Below, in pieces: positions 16,558-24,386 of a DNA stretch of 38,637 bases. Position 1 is the first letter of the stretch; every line of letters starts with the position of its first letter. The position numbers and the translations under genes were made by a program. The stretch comes from an uncultured Eubacteriales bacterium (lineage in GTDB: Bacteria; Bacillota; Clostridia; Christensenellales; Borkfalkiaceae). Below the pieces are notes generated by a model. It had not been told where the DNA came from. It was given only the letters and a program-made list of their open reading frames with translations, and did not search any database. Location: positions 1 through 38,637 of the forward strand of contig UQTB01000020.1 in assembly GCA_900543915.1 (NCBI GenBank), given 5' to 3'.

Positions 16558-17714
16558 AGCGGGTATTTTTGGTTGTATTGGACAGCTTCGGCGTGGGCGC
16601 TCTGCCGGACGCCGCGGCTTACGAGGACGAAGGGAGCGACACGCTTCTGTCTTGCGCGAAGACCGGCCTTTTGCACGTGCCCAATCTCGAAAAGATGGGG
16701 CTGTTTCAGATTGACGGCGTGAGCCCTGCTTCTTCCGTCAATCCGTTTGCCGCTTACGGGCGCATGGCGGAAGCGAGCAAGGGGAAGGATACGACGACGG
16801 GGCATTGGGAGCTCGCCGGCGTTCGGCTGGACCGCGCTTTTCCCGTGTTTCCGAACGGCTTTCCGCCGGAAGTGATCGGGGCGTTCGAGCGAAAAACGGG
16901 GCGCGGGGCGATCTGCAACCGCCCGTATTCGGGGACGGAAGTCATCCGGGATTACGGCGAAGAACACCGCAGAACGGGGGCTTATATCGTCTATACTTCT
17001 GCGGATTCGGTATTTCAGATCGCTGCGCATGAGGACGTTATCCCTTTGGAAGAGTTGTACCGCGCGTGCGAAACCGCCAGGGAAATTCTGACGGGAGAAT
17101 ACGCGGTCGGCCGCGTGATCGCGCGCCCGTTTGCCGGAGAGTATCCCTTTAAGCGCACGGAGAACCGCCGCGATTTTTCCCTGAAACCGCCGCGCACGCT
17201 GTTAAACATCCTGAAAGAAGAGGGAAAGGACGTGATCTCTGTCGGCAAGATCAACGATATTTTCGCAGGGGAAGGCATCACCCGCGCGGTGACGGCGCAC
17301 AAAAACGAGGAGGGCATGGCTGCCCTCGCTGCTTGCGCAAAGGAAGATTTCGACGGGCTCTGTTTTGTAAATCTCGTCGACTTCGATATGCTATACGGGC
17401 ATCGGAACGACGCGCCGGGCTACGCGCGCGCGCTCAACGCGTTCGACGCGTTCCTGCCCTCCCTGCTCTCCCGCATGCGGCGGGGGGATCTTCTGATTGT
17501 CACGGCGGATCACGGGTGCGATCCCTCTACGCCCTCTACCGACCATTCGCGGGAGTACGTTCCCGTACTGGTATACGGCGACGGCGTAAAAGCGGTAAAC
17601 CTGGGCACGCGCGGGACGTTTTCGGACGTCGCCGCGACCGTGGCGGATTATCTGAAAGTGCCGTATTCGCTGTGCGGCGCGAGTTTTTTGGAGGAAATCC
17701 GGGATGACGGATGA
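16554..17714 (+). CDS. deoB: Phosphopentomutase
   Basis: This 386-aa alkaline-phosphatase-superfamily enzyme moves phosphate from C1 to C5 of ribose or deoxyribose, joining the phosphorylases to DeoC. Metal and phosphate sites are visible: DSFGVGALPDA near residue 8, DTTTGHWE near residue 80 with the phosphorylated Thr, NLVDFDMLYGHRND, and the late VTADHGCDPSTPSTDHSRE. ATG 16554 overlaps the deoD stop and gives the expected N-terminus MKRVFLVVLDSFG; the frame is open further upstream but that part is inside deoD. Cdd starts 11 nt before its stop. Length is standard for Firmicute DeoB. Confidence 0.97.
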   Translation: MKRVFLVVLDSFGVGALPDAAAYEDEGSDTLLSCAKTGLLHVPNLEKMGLFQIDGVSPASSVNPFAAYGRMAEASKGKDTTTGHWELAGVRLDRAFPVFPNGFPPEVIGAFERKTGRGAICNRPYSGTEVIRDYGEEHRRTGAYIVYTSADSVFQIAAHEDVIPLEELYRACETAREILTGEYAVGRVIARPFAGEYPFKRTENRRDFSLKPPRTLLNILKEEGKDVISVGKINDIFAGEGITRAVTAHKNEEGMAALAACAKEDFDGLCFVNLVDFDMLYGHRNDAPGYARALNAFDAFLPSLLSRMRRGDLLIVTADHGCDPSTPSTDHSREYVPVLVYGDGVKAVNLGTRGTFSDVAATVADYLKVPYSLCGASFLEEIRDDG

Positions 17715-18090
17715 AGAACTGTACGAACTGGCATGCTCTGCGCGCGAGCGCGCGTATGCGCCTTATTCCGGGGTTTCGGTCGGAGCGGCGCTGCTTGCGA
17801 AATCCGGAAAGGTTTATCTCGGCTGCAATATCGAAAATCGGGCGTTTTCGCCCTCCAACTGCGCCGAACGCACCGCTTTTTTCAAGGCGGTAAGCGAGGG
17901 CGAGCGGTCGTTCGTCAAGCTGGCGGTCGCCGGCGGAAAGGCAGGGGAAAGCCCGGTATTCTGCTCACCCTGCGGCGTGTGCCGGCAGGTGATCGCCGAA
18001 TTCTGCGCGGGGGATTTTCCGATCGTCCTGTGCGAGGGAGCGGCGATTCGCACATATCTGCTGCGCGATCTCCTTCCGCATGCATTTTGA
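17704..18090 (+). CDS. cdd: Cytidine deaminase
   Basis: This 128-aa enzyme converts cytidine and deoxycytidine to uridine and deoxyuridine, which the pyrimidine phosphorylase encoded next can split. The zinc site is complete for the small tetrameric type: Cys53 and Glu55 in NCAER, and Cys90 and Cys93 in SPCGVCRQ. The substrate-binding CNIENRAFSPSNC segment (41-53) is also present. ATG 17704 lies inside the end of deoB (11-nt overlap). Its presence in the same transcript as deoC, deoB and pdp shows the operon handles both purine and pyrimidine nucleosides. Confidence 0.96.
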   Translation: MTDEELYELACSARERAYAPYSGVSVGAALLAKSGKVYLGCNIENRAFSPSNCAERTAFFKAVSEGERSFVKLAVAGGKAGESPVFCSPCGVCRQVIAEFCAGDFPIVLCEGAAIRTYLLRDLLPHAF

Positions 18091-18099
18091 GGTGAAAAT

Positions 18100-19398
18100 A
18101 TGAGGATGTACGATATCATTCAGAAAAAGAGGGACGGCTTTGCGCTCGGCGAGGAGGAGATCCGCTTTTTTATCGACGGATATACGCGGGGCGAAATTCC
18201 CGATTACCAGGCTGCCGCGCTTCTGATGGCGGTTTACCTTAAGGGGATGACGCTGAAAGAGACCGCAGATCTGACGCGCGCGGTTTCGCGTTCGGGCGAT
18301 ACCGTCGATCTGAGCGGGATCGAGGGGATCAAGGCGGATAAACATTCTACGGGCGGCGTAGGGGATAAGACGACGCTGATTGTGGCGCCGCTCGCGGCAG
18401 CGTGCGGCGTAAAGATCGCCAAAATGAGCGGGAGAGGGCTGGGGCACACCGGCGGCACGGTGGATAAACTGGAGTCCATTCCCGGCTTTCGCACCGATCT
18501 GTCCCGCGCGGAATTTATCGCGGCGGTCAACCGGACGGGCATTGCCGTCGTCGGTCAGTCGGGCGATCTCGCGCCCGCCGATAAAAAGCTGTACGCTCTG
18601 CGCGACGTGACGGCGACCGTCGACAGCCCGGCGCTGATCGCCGCCAGCATCATGGGCAAGAAACTGGCGGCAGGGGCGGATATCATCGTCCTGGATGTAA
18701 AGACGGGAAGCGGCGCGTTCATGAAGACGCCGGAGGAGGCGGAGTCGCTCGCCTCCCTCATGGTCGGCATCGGAAACAGCGCGGGGAAAAAGACCGCCGC
18801 GGTCATCTCGGATATGTCCGTTCCGCTGGGCTGTGCGATCGGAAACGCCCTGGAGGTCAAGGAAGCCGTCCGGACGCTGAAAGGGGAAGGCCCCGCCGAT
18901 CTGACCGAATTGTGCGTTCTGCTTGCTGCGACGATCCTTTCGCTCGCGACGGAGAAGCCCGCCGCGCAGTGCCGGGAGGAAGTTTCGCTTGCGCTCTCGT
19001 CCGGCAGGGCGTTCGCCGTTCTGCGGGAAATGGTTCTCGCGCAGGGCGGAGACGCGGCTTGTCTGGACGATTTTTCCCTGCTCCCTGCAGCGGCATACCG
19101 GCGGGAGGTGCTTTCGCAGCGGGAAGGGTATCTGACGGAGATGAATGCGGAGGCCTACGGCAAGGCGAGCGTCCTGTTGGGCGCTGGGCGCAGCCGCAAG
19201 GAGGATGTCATTGATCACGCCGCGGGGATCGAGGTGATGAAAAAGACGGGAGATTTTGTCCGGAAGGGCGAAACGCTCGCAGTGCTGCACGCCTCGGATA
19301 CAGCTTTGTTCGGCGCGGCGGAGCGGGAAATTCTCTCCGCGCTCTCGTACGCGTCAGAAAAGCCCGCCAAAAAACCGCTGGTTTATAAAATGATCTGA
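18100..19398 (+). CDS. pdp: Pyrimidine-nucleoside phosphorylase
   Basis: This 432-aa enzyme cleaves uridine, thymidine and deoxyuridine with phosphate. The family signature is clear: DLSGIEGIKADKHSTGGVGDK near residues 70-90, KMSGRGLGHTGGTVDKLESIPGF near 110-132, and the phosphate-binding KTGSGAFMK near 200. The C-terminal domain (about 330-432) is the usual mixed alpha/beta domain of this family. ATG 18100 follows GAGGTGA by 5 nt and 9 nt after cdd; ATG 18106 is an alternative. Whether it prefers thymidine (DeoA) or both pyrimidines (Pdp) cannot be decided with certainty. No terminator is seen between it and the lysR-type promoter. Confidence 0.95.
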   Translation: MRMYDIIQKKRDGFALGEEEIRFFIDGYTRGEIPDYQAAALLMAVYLKGMTLKETADLTRAVSRSGDTVDLSGIEGIKADKHSTGGVGDKTTLIVAPLAAACGVKIAKMSGRGLGHTGGTVDKLESIPGFRTDLSRAEFIAAVNRTGIAVVGQSGDLAPADKKLYALRDVTATVDSPALIAASIMGKKLAAGADIIVLDVKTGSGAFMKTPEEAESLASLMVGIGNSAGKKTAAVISDMSVPLGCAIGNALEVKEAVRTLKGEGPADLTELCVLLAATILSLATEKPAAQCREEVSLALSSGRAFAVLREMVLAQGGDAACLDDFSLLPAAAYRREVLSQREGYLTEMNAEAYGKASVLLGAGRSRKEDVIDHAAGIEVMKKTGDFVRKGETLAVLHASDTALFGAAEREILSALSYASEKPAKKPLVYKMI

Positions 19399-19405
19399 AA
19401 AGCGA

Positions 19406-19433
19406 TTGACAAATCAAAAATATCTGTTATAAT
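19406..19433 (+). promoter_or_regulatory. Promoter of the LysR-family gene
   Basis: TTGACA (19406-19411) and TATAAT (19428-19433) are 16 bp apart, starting 8 bp after the pdp stop. A second TATAAT at 19441-19446 results from the tandem repeat described separately. Confidence 0.8.
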
Positions 19434-19451
19434 AAAACATTATAATAAAAC
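19427..19451 (+). repeat. 13-bp-period tandem repeat duplicating the -10 box
   Basis: TTATAATAAAAC occurs at 19427-19438 and again at 19440-19451, so the -10 element is present twice, 13 bp apart. The second copy has no good -35 at the right distance. Confidence 0.8.
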
Positions 19452-19481
19452 TCGTTTCAATAACGAAAATTACGGTGCGCT

Positions 19482-20381
19482 GTGTTGGATGCAAAGATTA
19501 CCACCTTGCTTGCGGTGGTGGAAAAACAGAGTTTTACAAAGGCGGCGGAGGCGCTCGGGCTCACCCAGCCGGCGGTCAGTCAGCATATCCGCCAGCTGGA
19601 AGAGGATTTGGGAATCAAGCTGTTTAACCGCGCGGACCGATCCCTCGGCCTGACAAAAGAGGGAGAGATCGCCGTCAAATATGCCCGCAGGATCGTCCAG
19701 CTCTATCAGAATCTCAAGCTGGCGATCAAGGACAGCAAGAAGAACATCAAGCACCTCACTGTCGGCGTCTCGCATACTTCGGAGAGCAATATGGTCTCGG
19801 AGGTCTTTGCAAAATACGCCAAGGAGCACGAGGGAGTCAACATCCGCATCATTTCGGACGATATCAATAATCTTTATACCCGTCTGAAGACCTATCAGAT
19901 TGATCTTATCGTAGCGGAGGGGCGGATTCTCGACTATAATTTCAACAGCATCCTGCTGGATACCGACTATCTGGTGCTTGCGGTCAGCAACGAAAACCCC
20001 CTTTCCCGCCGGAGCGTGATCACGCTGGAAGAACTGAAAAAGGAAAAACTGATTTTGCGGCTTCCGAATTCGGGAACGCGCTCGCTCTTCGAGGCGCATC
20101 TGGAGAGCAACAACGAGGATCTGGATGCCTTCAACGTGACGATCGAAGTGGACAATATCGCCACGATCAAAGATCTGGTCATCCACGATTTCGGCGTATC
20201 CATTCTGCCGAAAAGCGCGTGCCTGAACGAGATCAGAAAGAAAAAGCTCACGGTTATCCCCATCGAAAATCTCTCCATGACGCGGGAAATCAACATCGTC
20301 TATCATAAGGATTTTGAGCACATGGATATTCTGCGGGGGATAACTTCGATTTATCAGAAATTATCTGCCAGCAGGAATTAA
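19482..20381 (+). CDS. LysR-family transcriptional regulator
   Basis: This 299-aa regulator has the N-terminal LysR winged HTH (LAVVEKQSFTKAAEALGLTQPAVSQHIRQLE, about residues 8-38) followed by the usual linker helix and a two-lobed effector-binding domain (from about residue 90). The start is taken as GTG 19482, giving MLDAKITTL; a TTG one codon later is possible, and no strong ribosome-binding site is seen for either. It lies between the deo operon and the glycerol-3-phosphate operon, both on the same strand, with separate promoters. Which one it controls, if either, is not clear from the sequence. LysR proteins usually act on divergent neighbours, but here no divergent gene exists. Confidence 0.9.
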   Translation: MLDAKITTLLAVVEKQSFTKAAEALGLTQPAVSQHIRQLEEDLGIKLFNRADRSLGLTKEGEIAVKYARRIVQLYQNLKLAIKDSKKNIKHLTVGVSHTSESNMVSEVFAKYAKEHEGVNIRIISDDINNLYTRLKTYQIDLIVAEGRILDYNFNSILLDTDYLVLAVSNENPLSRRSVITLEELKKEKLILRLPNSGTRSLFEAHLESNNEDLDAFNVTIEVDNIATIKDLVIHDFGVSILPKSACLNEIRKKKLTVIPIENLSMTREINIVYHKDFEHMDILRGITSIYQKLSASRN

Positions 20382-20384
20382 AAC

Positions 20385-20413
20385 TTGACAAATCGGCAAA
20401 AACATATTATACT
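20385..20413 (+). promoter_or_regulatory. Promoter of the glycerol-3-phosphate operon
   Basis: TTGACA (20385-20390) and TATACT (20408-20413) are separated by 17 bp. The start of transcription near 20420 gives a leader of about 80 nt that contains the terminator-like hairpin at 20441-20489. Confidence 0.85.
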
Positions 20414-20440
20414 GAAAGAAAAATCAGTTTGAGAAACGGA

Positions 20441-20489
20441 GTCGTAATGAAAGAGGCGAAAGATCCTCTCTTTTGATTACGGCTTTTTT
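20441..20489 (+). promoter_or_regulatory. Leader terminator, probable GlpP antitermination target
   Basis: GTCGTAAT (20441-20448) pairs with ATTACGGC (20476-20483), and AGAGG (20452-20456) pairs with CCTCT (20465-20469) around loop CGAAAGAT. A T-run at 20484-20489 follows directly. It is an intrinsic terminator inside the leader, 14 nt before the first gene. GlpP, encoded fourth in the same operon, is known in Bacillus to prevent termination in glp leaders when bound to glycerol-3-phosphate. Confidence 0.75.
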
Positions 20490-20502
20490 ATTTGGAGGGA
20501 AT

Positions 20503-21930
20503 ATGTACGACGTTACGGTGATCGGCGCGGGAGTGATCGGCGGGCTGACGGCGCGGGCGCTGACGCGCTATCGGCTGAAAGTCTGCATTCTGGAAAGTGA
20601 GAGCGACGTGGCGATGGGCGCGTCCGGTGCGAACAGCGGGATCGCGCACGCGGGATTTGACGCCGATACGGGCACGCTCAAGGCAAAATATAATCTGCTG
20701 GGCGCCGGCATGATGCCGCGCGTCTGCGAGGAGCTCGGCGTAAAATACCGGCGCAACGGTTCACTCGTCGCGGCATATACGGAGGAAGAGGAGGAAACGC
20801 TCCGCATTCTCCTTGCCCGCGGGGTGGCGAACGGCGTGCAGGGGCTTTCCATCCTGAGCCGGGAAGAGCTGTTTGCAACCGAGCCGAATATCAGCGAGGC
20901 GGCGCGCGGCGCGCTGTATGCAGAGACAGGCGGCATCGTCTGCCCGTACGGGCTGACAATCGCCGCGGTCGGCAACGCGATGGACAACGGGGCGGACCTG
21001 TTTTACGATTCGGAAGTGACGGCCATTCGGAGCACGGCGGACGGATTTCTCGTCCGCAGCAAAACCGGGGAGATTGAAACGCGTTTTATCGTGAATGCCG
21101 CGGGGCTGTTTGCCGATCGGATCGCGGGTATGATCGGCGACGCTTCTTTTCAGGTGCACGCGCGGAAGGGAGAATATATTTTACTTGACAAATCCAGTGG
21201 TCATTATGTCAGACATACTCTGTTCGGATGCCCCACGAAACGCGGGAAAGGCATTCTGATTTCGCCGACCGTGGACGGCAATCTCATCGTCGGTCCGACC
21301 GCGGAGGAAATTGACTCCAAAGAGGACAAAGCGACGACCGCAAACGGCCTGTCCGACCTCATCCGCCGCGCGGGGCAAATGGTGAAGGATCTTCCGCTGC
21401 AGAATACGATTACCTCCTTTGCGGGAGTCCGCGCCTTTTCAGACCGGCATGATTTCGTGATCGGCGCTTCCGGTGTGAACGCCCGCATGATCCATGTCGC
21501 GGGGATTGAATCGCCCGGGCTTACTTCCGCGCCCGCAATCGCGGAAGAGGTCGTGCGGCTGATTTCCCTGCAGACGGAGCTGAAACCGAACGAAGATTTT
21601 TCACCTTACCGGAGAGCTGATTCTTATTTTCAATCGCTCGGTGCGGCGGAGAAAAACAGGCTCATCGCCGAAAACGGCGATTTCGGAAAGGTAATCTGCC
21701 GCTGTGAGGGCATCACGCGCGGGGAGATTGTCGATGCCGTGCTGAGAAATCCGCCGGCAAACACGACGGACGGCGTCAAACGGCGGACGCGTGCCGGGAT
21801 GGGGCGCTGTCAGGGCGGGTTCTGCCAGCCCTCTGTTGCGGAAATTATCGCGGAATGCCGCGGCATTCCGCTTACAGACGTCACAAAGTGCGGGAAACAT
21901 TATTATTTGCTGGAGGGAAGAACGAAATGA
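20503..21930 (+). CDS. GlpA-like FAD-dependent glycerol-3-phosphate dehydrogenase with BFD-type [2Fe-2S] domain
   Basis: This 475-aa FAD enzyme has an N-terminal Rossmann motif (VIGAGVIGGLTARAL, about residues 5-19) and the DAO-family body with ASGANSGIAHAGF near residue 47. The C-terminal domain (about 400-475) carries four cysteines in the BFD [2Fe-2S] pattern: CRC, then CQGGFC. It probably oxidises sn-glycerol-3-phosphate to dihydroxyacetone phosphate and passes electrons to the flavoprotein encoded next. ATG 20503 has GGAGGG 6 nt upstream; an upstream in-frame start at 20473 lies in the terminator and is rejected. The stop overlaps the next start (ATGA). The substrate is supported by GlpP in the operon but other 2-hydroxyacids are possible. 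Confidence 0.85.
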   Translation: MYDVTVIGAGVIGGLTARALTRYRLKVCILESESDVAMGASGANSGIAHAGFDADTGTLKAKYNLLGAGMMPRVCEELGVKYRRNGSLVAAYTEEEEETLRILLARGVANGVQGLSILSREELFATEPNISEAARGALYAETGGIVCPYGLTIAAVGNAMDNGADLFYDSEVTAIRSTADGFLVRSKTGEIETRFIVNAAGLFADRIAGMIGDASFQVHARKGEYILLDKSSGHYVRHTLFGCPTKRGKGILISPTVDGNLIVGPTAEEIDSKEDKATTANGLSDLIRRAGQMVKDLPLQNTITSFAGVRAFSDRHDFVIGASGVNARMIHVAGIESPGLTSAPAIAEEVVRLISLQTELKPNEDFSPYRRADSYFQSLGAAEKNRLIAENGDFGKVICRCEGITRGEIVDAVLRNPPANTTDGVKRRTRAGMGRCQGGFCQPSVAEIIAECRGIPLTDVTKCGKHYYLLEGRTK

Positions 21931-23177
21931 AAGCAGATATCGTCGTAATAGGCGGAGGGCCTGCGGGGCTCGCCGCGGCGATCGCCGCGTACGACCGCGG
22001 GGCGAAGGACATTCTGATCCTCGAGCGGGACAGCGCGCTCGGCGGCGTGCTCAATCAGTGTATACACAACGGATTCGGGCTGACGCGGTTCCGGGCGAAT
22101 CTGACGGGCCCGGAATACGCCGCGCGTTTTATCGAAGGCGTGAAGGAACGGGATATCCGCGTGATGACCGATACGATGGTTCTTTCGCTTTCACGGGATA
22201 AGACGGTGACCGCCATGAACCGCGAACTGGGCGTTTTCCGCGTGGAAGCCAAGGCGTGTATTCTGGCGATGGGGTGCAGGGAACGGAGCCGCGGGGCGCT
22301 GAATATCGCGGGGACCCGTCCCGCCGGGCTTTATTCCGCGGGGACGGCGCAGAAGTACGTCAACCTGATGGGCTATCTTCCGGGAAAGGAGGTCGTTATA
22401 CTCGGCTCGGGGGATATCGGGCTCATCATGGCGCGCCGCATGACGCTGGAAGGAGCGCACGTCTCTGCCGTCCTGGAGATCATGCCCTATTCGAGCGGAT
22501 TGAAGCGGAATATCGTGCAGTGTCTGGATGATTTCGGCATACCCCTTTATCTGAGCCACACGATAGTGGAAATTCACGGCAGAGAGCGCGTGACGGGCGT
22601 CACGTACGCTGAAGTAGACGAAGCGAAACGCCCGATCGCGGGCACAGAGCGCTATCTTCCCTGCGACACCGTTCTGTTTTCCGTCGGGCTTATCCCCGAG
22701 AACGAACTGACTTCGGGGGCGGGGATAACGCTTTCTCCGCGGACGAAGGGCGCCGTCGTCGACCAGTCCCGCGAGACGGAAGTTCCGGGGATCTTCGCCT
22801 GCGGCAATGTCCTGCAGGTGCACGACCTGGTGGATTTCGTCTCAGAAGAAGCGGAGATTGCGGGCGCTTCCGCCGCGCGCTGCGTAACGGAAGGAGCGGG
22901 AGAAAAGCGCTTTTGCGGCGTTCTGCCCGGCCGGGGCATCGGTTATGTTCTGCCGCAGAAGCTGAATTTATGCGAAAAAGAGGAGGTTAAGCTCTTCTTT
23001 CGGGTTGCAAAACCGCAGAAAAATGTTATAATAAAAGTGACTTGCGGCGAACAAACGCTGGCGGAACGGAAAAAGAGGATCGTCGCGCCCGGCGAGATGG
23101 AGCGCGTAACCCTCTCTCCCGAGGCGCTTTCCCTTGCCGGCGGAAAGGATATTGCCGTGGAGGTTTGCGATGGTTAA
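21927..23177 (+). CDS. FAD/NAD(P)-dependent oxidoreductase partner of the GlpA-like enzyme
   Basis: This 416-aa pyridine-nucleotide disulfide oxidoreductase-type flavoprotein has an N-terminal FAD-binding motif (VVIGGGPAGLAAAIAA, residues ~5-20), a second nucleotide-binding motif for NAD(P)H (VVILGSGDIGLIMARR, near 155-170), and a late FAD motif GIFACGNVLQVHDLVD. CNS near the family's redox position is not seen as a clear CxxC. It is the usual partner of GlpA-like proteins and DUF1667 in Clostridia and Thermotogae and is thought to pass electrons to or from NAD. ATG 21927 overlaps the previous stop; an in-frame upstream extension to 21855 lies inside the previous gene. It overlaps the DUF1667 gene by 8 nt. 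Confidence 0.87.
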   Translation: MKADIVVIGGGPAGLAAAIAAYDRGAKDILILERDSALGGVLNQCIHNGFGLTRFRANLTGPEYAARFIEGVKERDIRVMTDTMVLSLSRDKTVTAMNRELGVFRVEAKACILAMGCRERSRGALNIAGTRPAGLYSAGTAQKYVNLMGYLPGKEVVILGSGDIGLIMARRMTLEGAHVSAVLEIMPYSSGLKRNIVQCLDDFGIPLYLSHTIVEIHGRERVTGVTYAEVDEAKRPIAGTERYLPCDTVLFSVGLIPENELTSGAGITLSPRTKGAVVDQSRETEVPGIFACGNVLQVHDLVDFVSEEAEIAGASAARCVTEGAGEKRFCGVLPGRGIGYVLPQKLNLCEKEEVKLFFRVAKPQKNVIIKVTCGEQTLAERKKRIVAPGEMERVTLSPEALSLAGGKDIAVEVCDG

Positions 23178-23520
23178 GCAGTTTACCTGTATCGAATGTC
23201 CCGTCGGCTGTCTGCTGACGGTGGAGGGAGAGGGAAAGAAAATTATTTCCGTAACGGGGAACTCCTGTCCGCGGGGAAAAGCGTACGCTGAGAGCGAGTT
23301 TACCGCTCCCGTACGGACGGTCACTTCCACCGTCCGCGCGAAAAACGGCGGGATGATTCCCGTCAGGACGAGCGGCGGCGTTCCGAAAGAAGAGGTGCTC
23401 TCTCTGATGAAAGCGATTTCGGCCTGTCATCCCGATCTTCCGGTGAATGCGGGGGATGTGCTGATCAAAGATCTCGTCCCGGGCGTTGATCTCGTCGCGG
23501 TGAAAGGAATGGAACTATGA
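23170..23520 (+). CDS. DUF1667 domain protein (small cysteine protein of the glp operon)
   Basis: This 116-aa protein begins MVKQFTCIECPVGCLLTV, with three cysteines in a CxxCxxxC pattern (residues 7, 10, 14) and a fourth near residue 37 (GNSCPRGKAYA), the signature of DUF1667. The four cysteines suggest an iron-sulfur or zinc site. It is regularly found with the GlpA-like and FAD/NAD proteins and probably serves as an electron-transfer or assembly subunit of that complex. ATG 23170 overlaps the previous gene by 8 nt, and the stop overlaps the glpP start (ATGA). A longer open frame upstream lies within the previous gene. Confidence 0.85.
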   Translation: MVKQFTCIECPVGCLLTVEGEGKKIISVTGNSCPRGKAYAESEFTAPVRTVTSTVRAKNGGMIPVRTSGGVPKEEVLSLMKAISACHPDLPVNAGDVLIKDLVPGVDLVAVKGMEL

Positions 23521-24065
23521 AATTTGAATTGGAAACGCCGCTGATCGCGGCCGTCCGTACGGAGCGGGAGTTCCTGCGCGCGTTGAAGAGTCCGGTGGAA
23601 TTGATTTTTCTGCTCTCCGCCAATCTCAATCAGATCTCCGGCTGTGCGGAACGCGCGCACGCCGCGGGGAAAAAGCTGTTTTTCCACATCGACTTCGTAG
23701 AGGGATTGGGCAAGGACCGCTGCGGGCTCGCGTTTCTGAAGGAAAAAGGCGGAGACGGCGTAATCACGACCAAAACGCATCTCGTACTGCTCGCGAAGGA
23801 ACTGGGGCTGTTTACCGTGCAGCGCTTTTTTCTCATCGACTCCCGTTCCGTCGCGACGGCGCTCGACACGGCCGGGCAGTCGTTTCCCGATCTGATCGAA
23901 CTGATGCCCGGCGTCATTGCGTCCGAATTGGAGACTTTCCGCAAAAAGGGCAGAGACAACGTCATCGCCGGCGGACTGATCAGGGATAAGCAGGCCGTCA
24001 TGGCGGCGCTGAAAGCGGGTGCGGTCGCCGTTTCCACGTCCAGGGAGGAACTCTGGTATCTATGA
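23517..24065 (+). CDS. glpP: Glycerol-3-phosphate-responsive antiterminator GlpP
   Basis: This 182-aa protein matches the GlpP family over its length, with a TIM-barrel-like pattern: IAAVRTEREFLRAL (about 10-23), IFLLSANLNQI, KKLFFHIDFVEGLGKDRCGLAFL (about 53-75), the GVITTKTHLVLLAKELGL helix, LIELMPGVI and IAGGLIRDKQAV. In Bacillus, GlpP with glycerol-3-phosphate binds a leader transcript and prevents its termination. Here a leader terminator is found at 20441-20489 in front of the first gene of this same operon, so the protein probably controls its own expression with that of the dehydrogenase. ATG 23517 overlaps the DUF1667 stop, and its stop overlaps the next start. Confidence 0.93.
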   Translation: MKFELETPLIAAVRTEREFLRALKSPVELIFLLSANLNQISGCAERAHAAGKKLFFHIDFVEGLGKDRCGLAFLKEKGGDGVITTKTHLVLLAKELGLFTVQRFFLIDSRSVATALDTAGQSFPDLIELMPGVIASELETFRKKGRDNVIAGGLIRDKQAVMAALKAGAVAVSTSREELWYL

Positions 24066-24358
24066 GTTTTTTTGAAACGGTCTATGAAATCGTAAAACAA
24101 ATTCCCCGCGGAAAGGTGCTGAGCTACGGGCAGATCGCCCGCGCGGCGGGCTTTCCCAGAAAGGCGCGCGAAGTCGGCTGGGCGCTCCATGTCAATCCGG
24201 ATCCGGAGCACATTCCCTGTCACCGCGTGGTGAACCGGGAGGGCAGGGTTTCTCCCGCCTTTGTGTTCGGGGGAGAAAATATGCAGGTTGCGCTTTTAAA
24301 AAGCGAGGGCGTGGAATTTGATGAAAACGGGCTGGTGAAGCGCTCTTTTTTCGTATGA
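24062..24358 (+). CDS. MGMT-like alkyl-DNA transferase, short single-domain form
   Basis: This 98-aa protein consists only of the winged-helix DNA-binding and active-site domain of O6-alkylguanine-DNA alkyltransferases: FFETVYEIVKQIPRGKVLSYGQIA, ARAVGWALHVNPDP-like recognition segment, then PCHRVVNREGRVSPAF. The active-site Cys in PCHR (about residue 59) is kept; in the alkyltransferase-like proteins (ATL) it is commonly Trp or Ala. The usual N-terminal domain of full-length Ogt/Ada-C is missing. It could repair alkylated bases or flag them for excision repair. It is the last gene of the glp operon (ATGA overlap with glpP) and a hairpin terminator follows directly. Confidence 0.88.
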   Translation: MSFFETVYEIVKQIPRGKVLSYGQIARAAGFPRKAREVGWALHVNPDPEHIPCHRVVNREGRVSPAFVFGGENMQVALLKSEGVEFDENGLVKRSFFV

Positions 24359-24359
24359 T

Positions 24360-24386
24360 AAAAGCGGGGGGATCCCCGCTTTTCGT
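24360..24386. terminator. Bidirectional terminator between MGMT-like and XRE genes
   Basis: AAAAGCGGGG (24360-24369), loop GGAT, CCCCGCTTTT (24374-24383) form a 10-bp stem that has a T-run on both strands. It lies between two convergent genes: 1 bp after the MGMT-like stop and 3 bp from the XRE gene's stop. Confidence 0.85.

Noticed and set aside
20473..20502. Upstream start for the GlpA-like gene
   Set aside because: It lies inside the leader terminator and adds residues not found in the family. ATG 20503 has a good ribosome-binding site.
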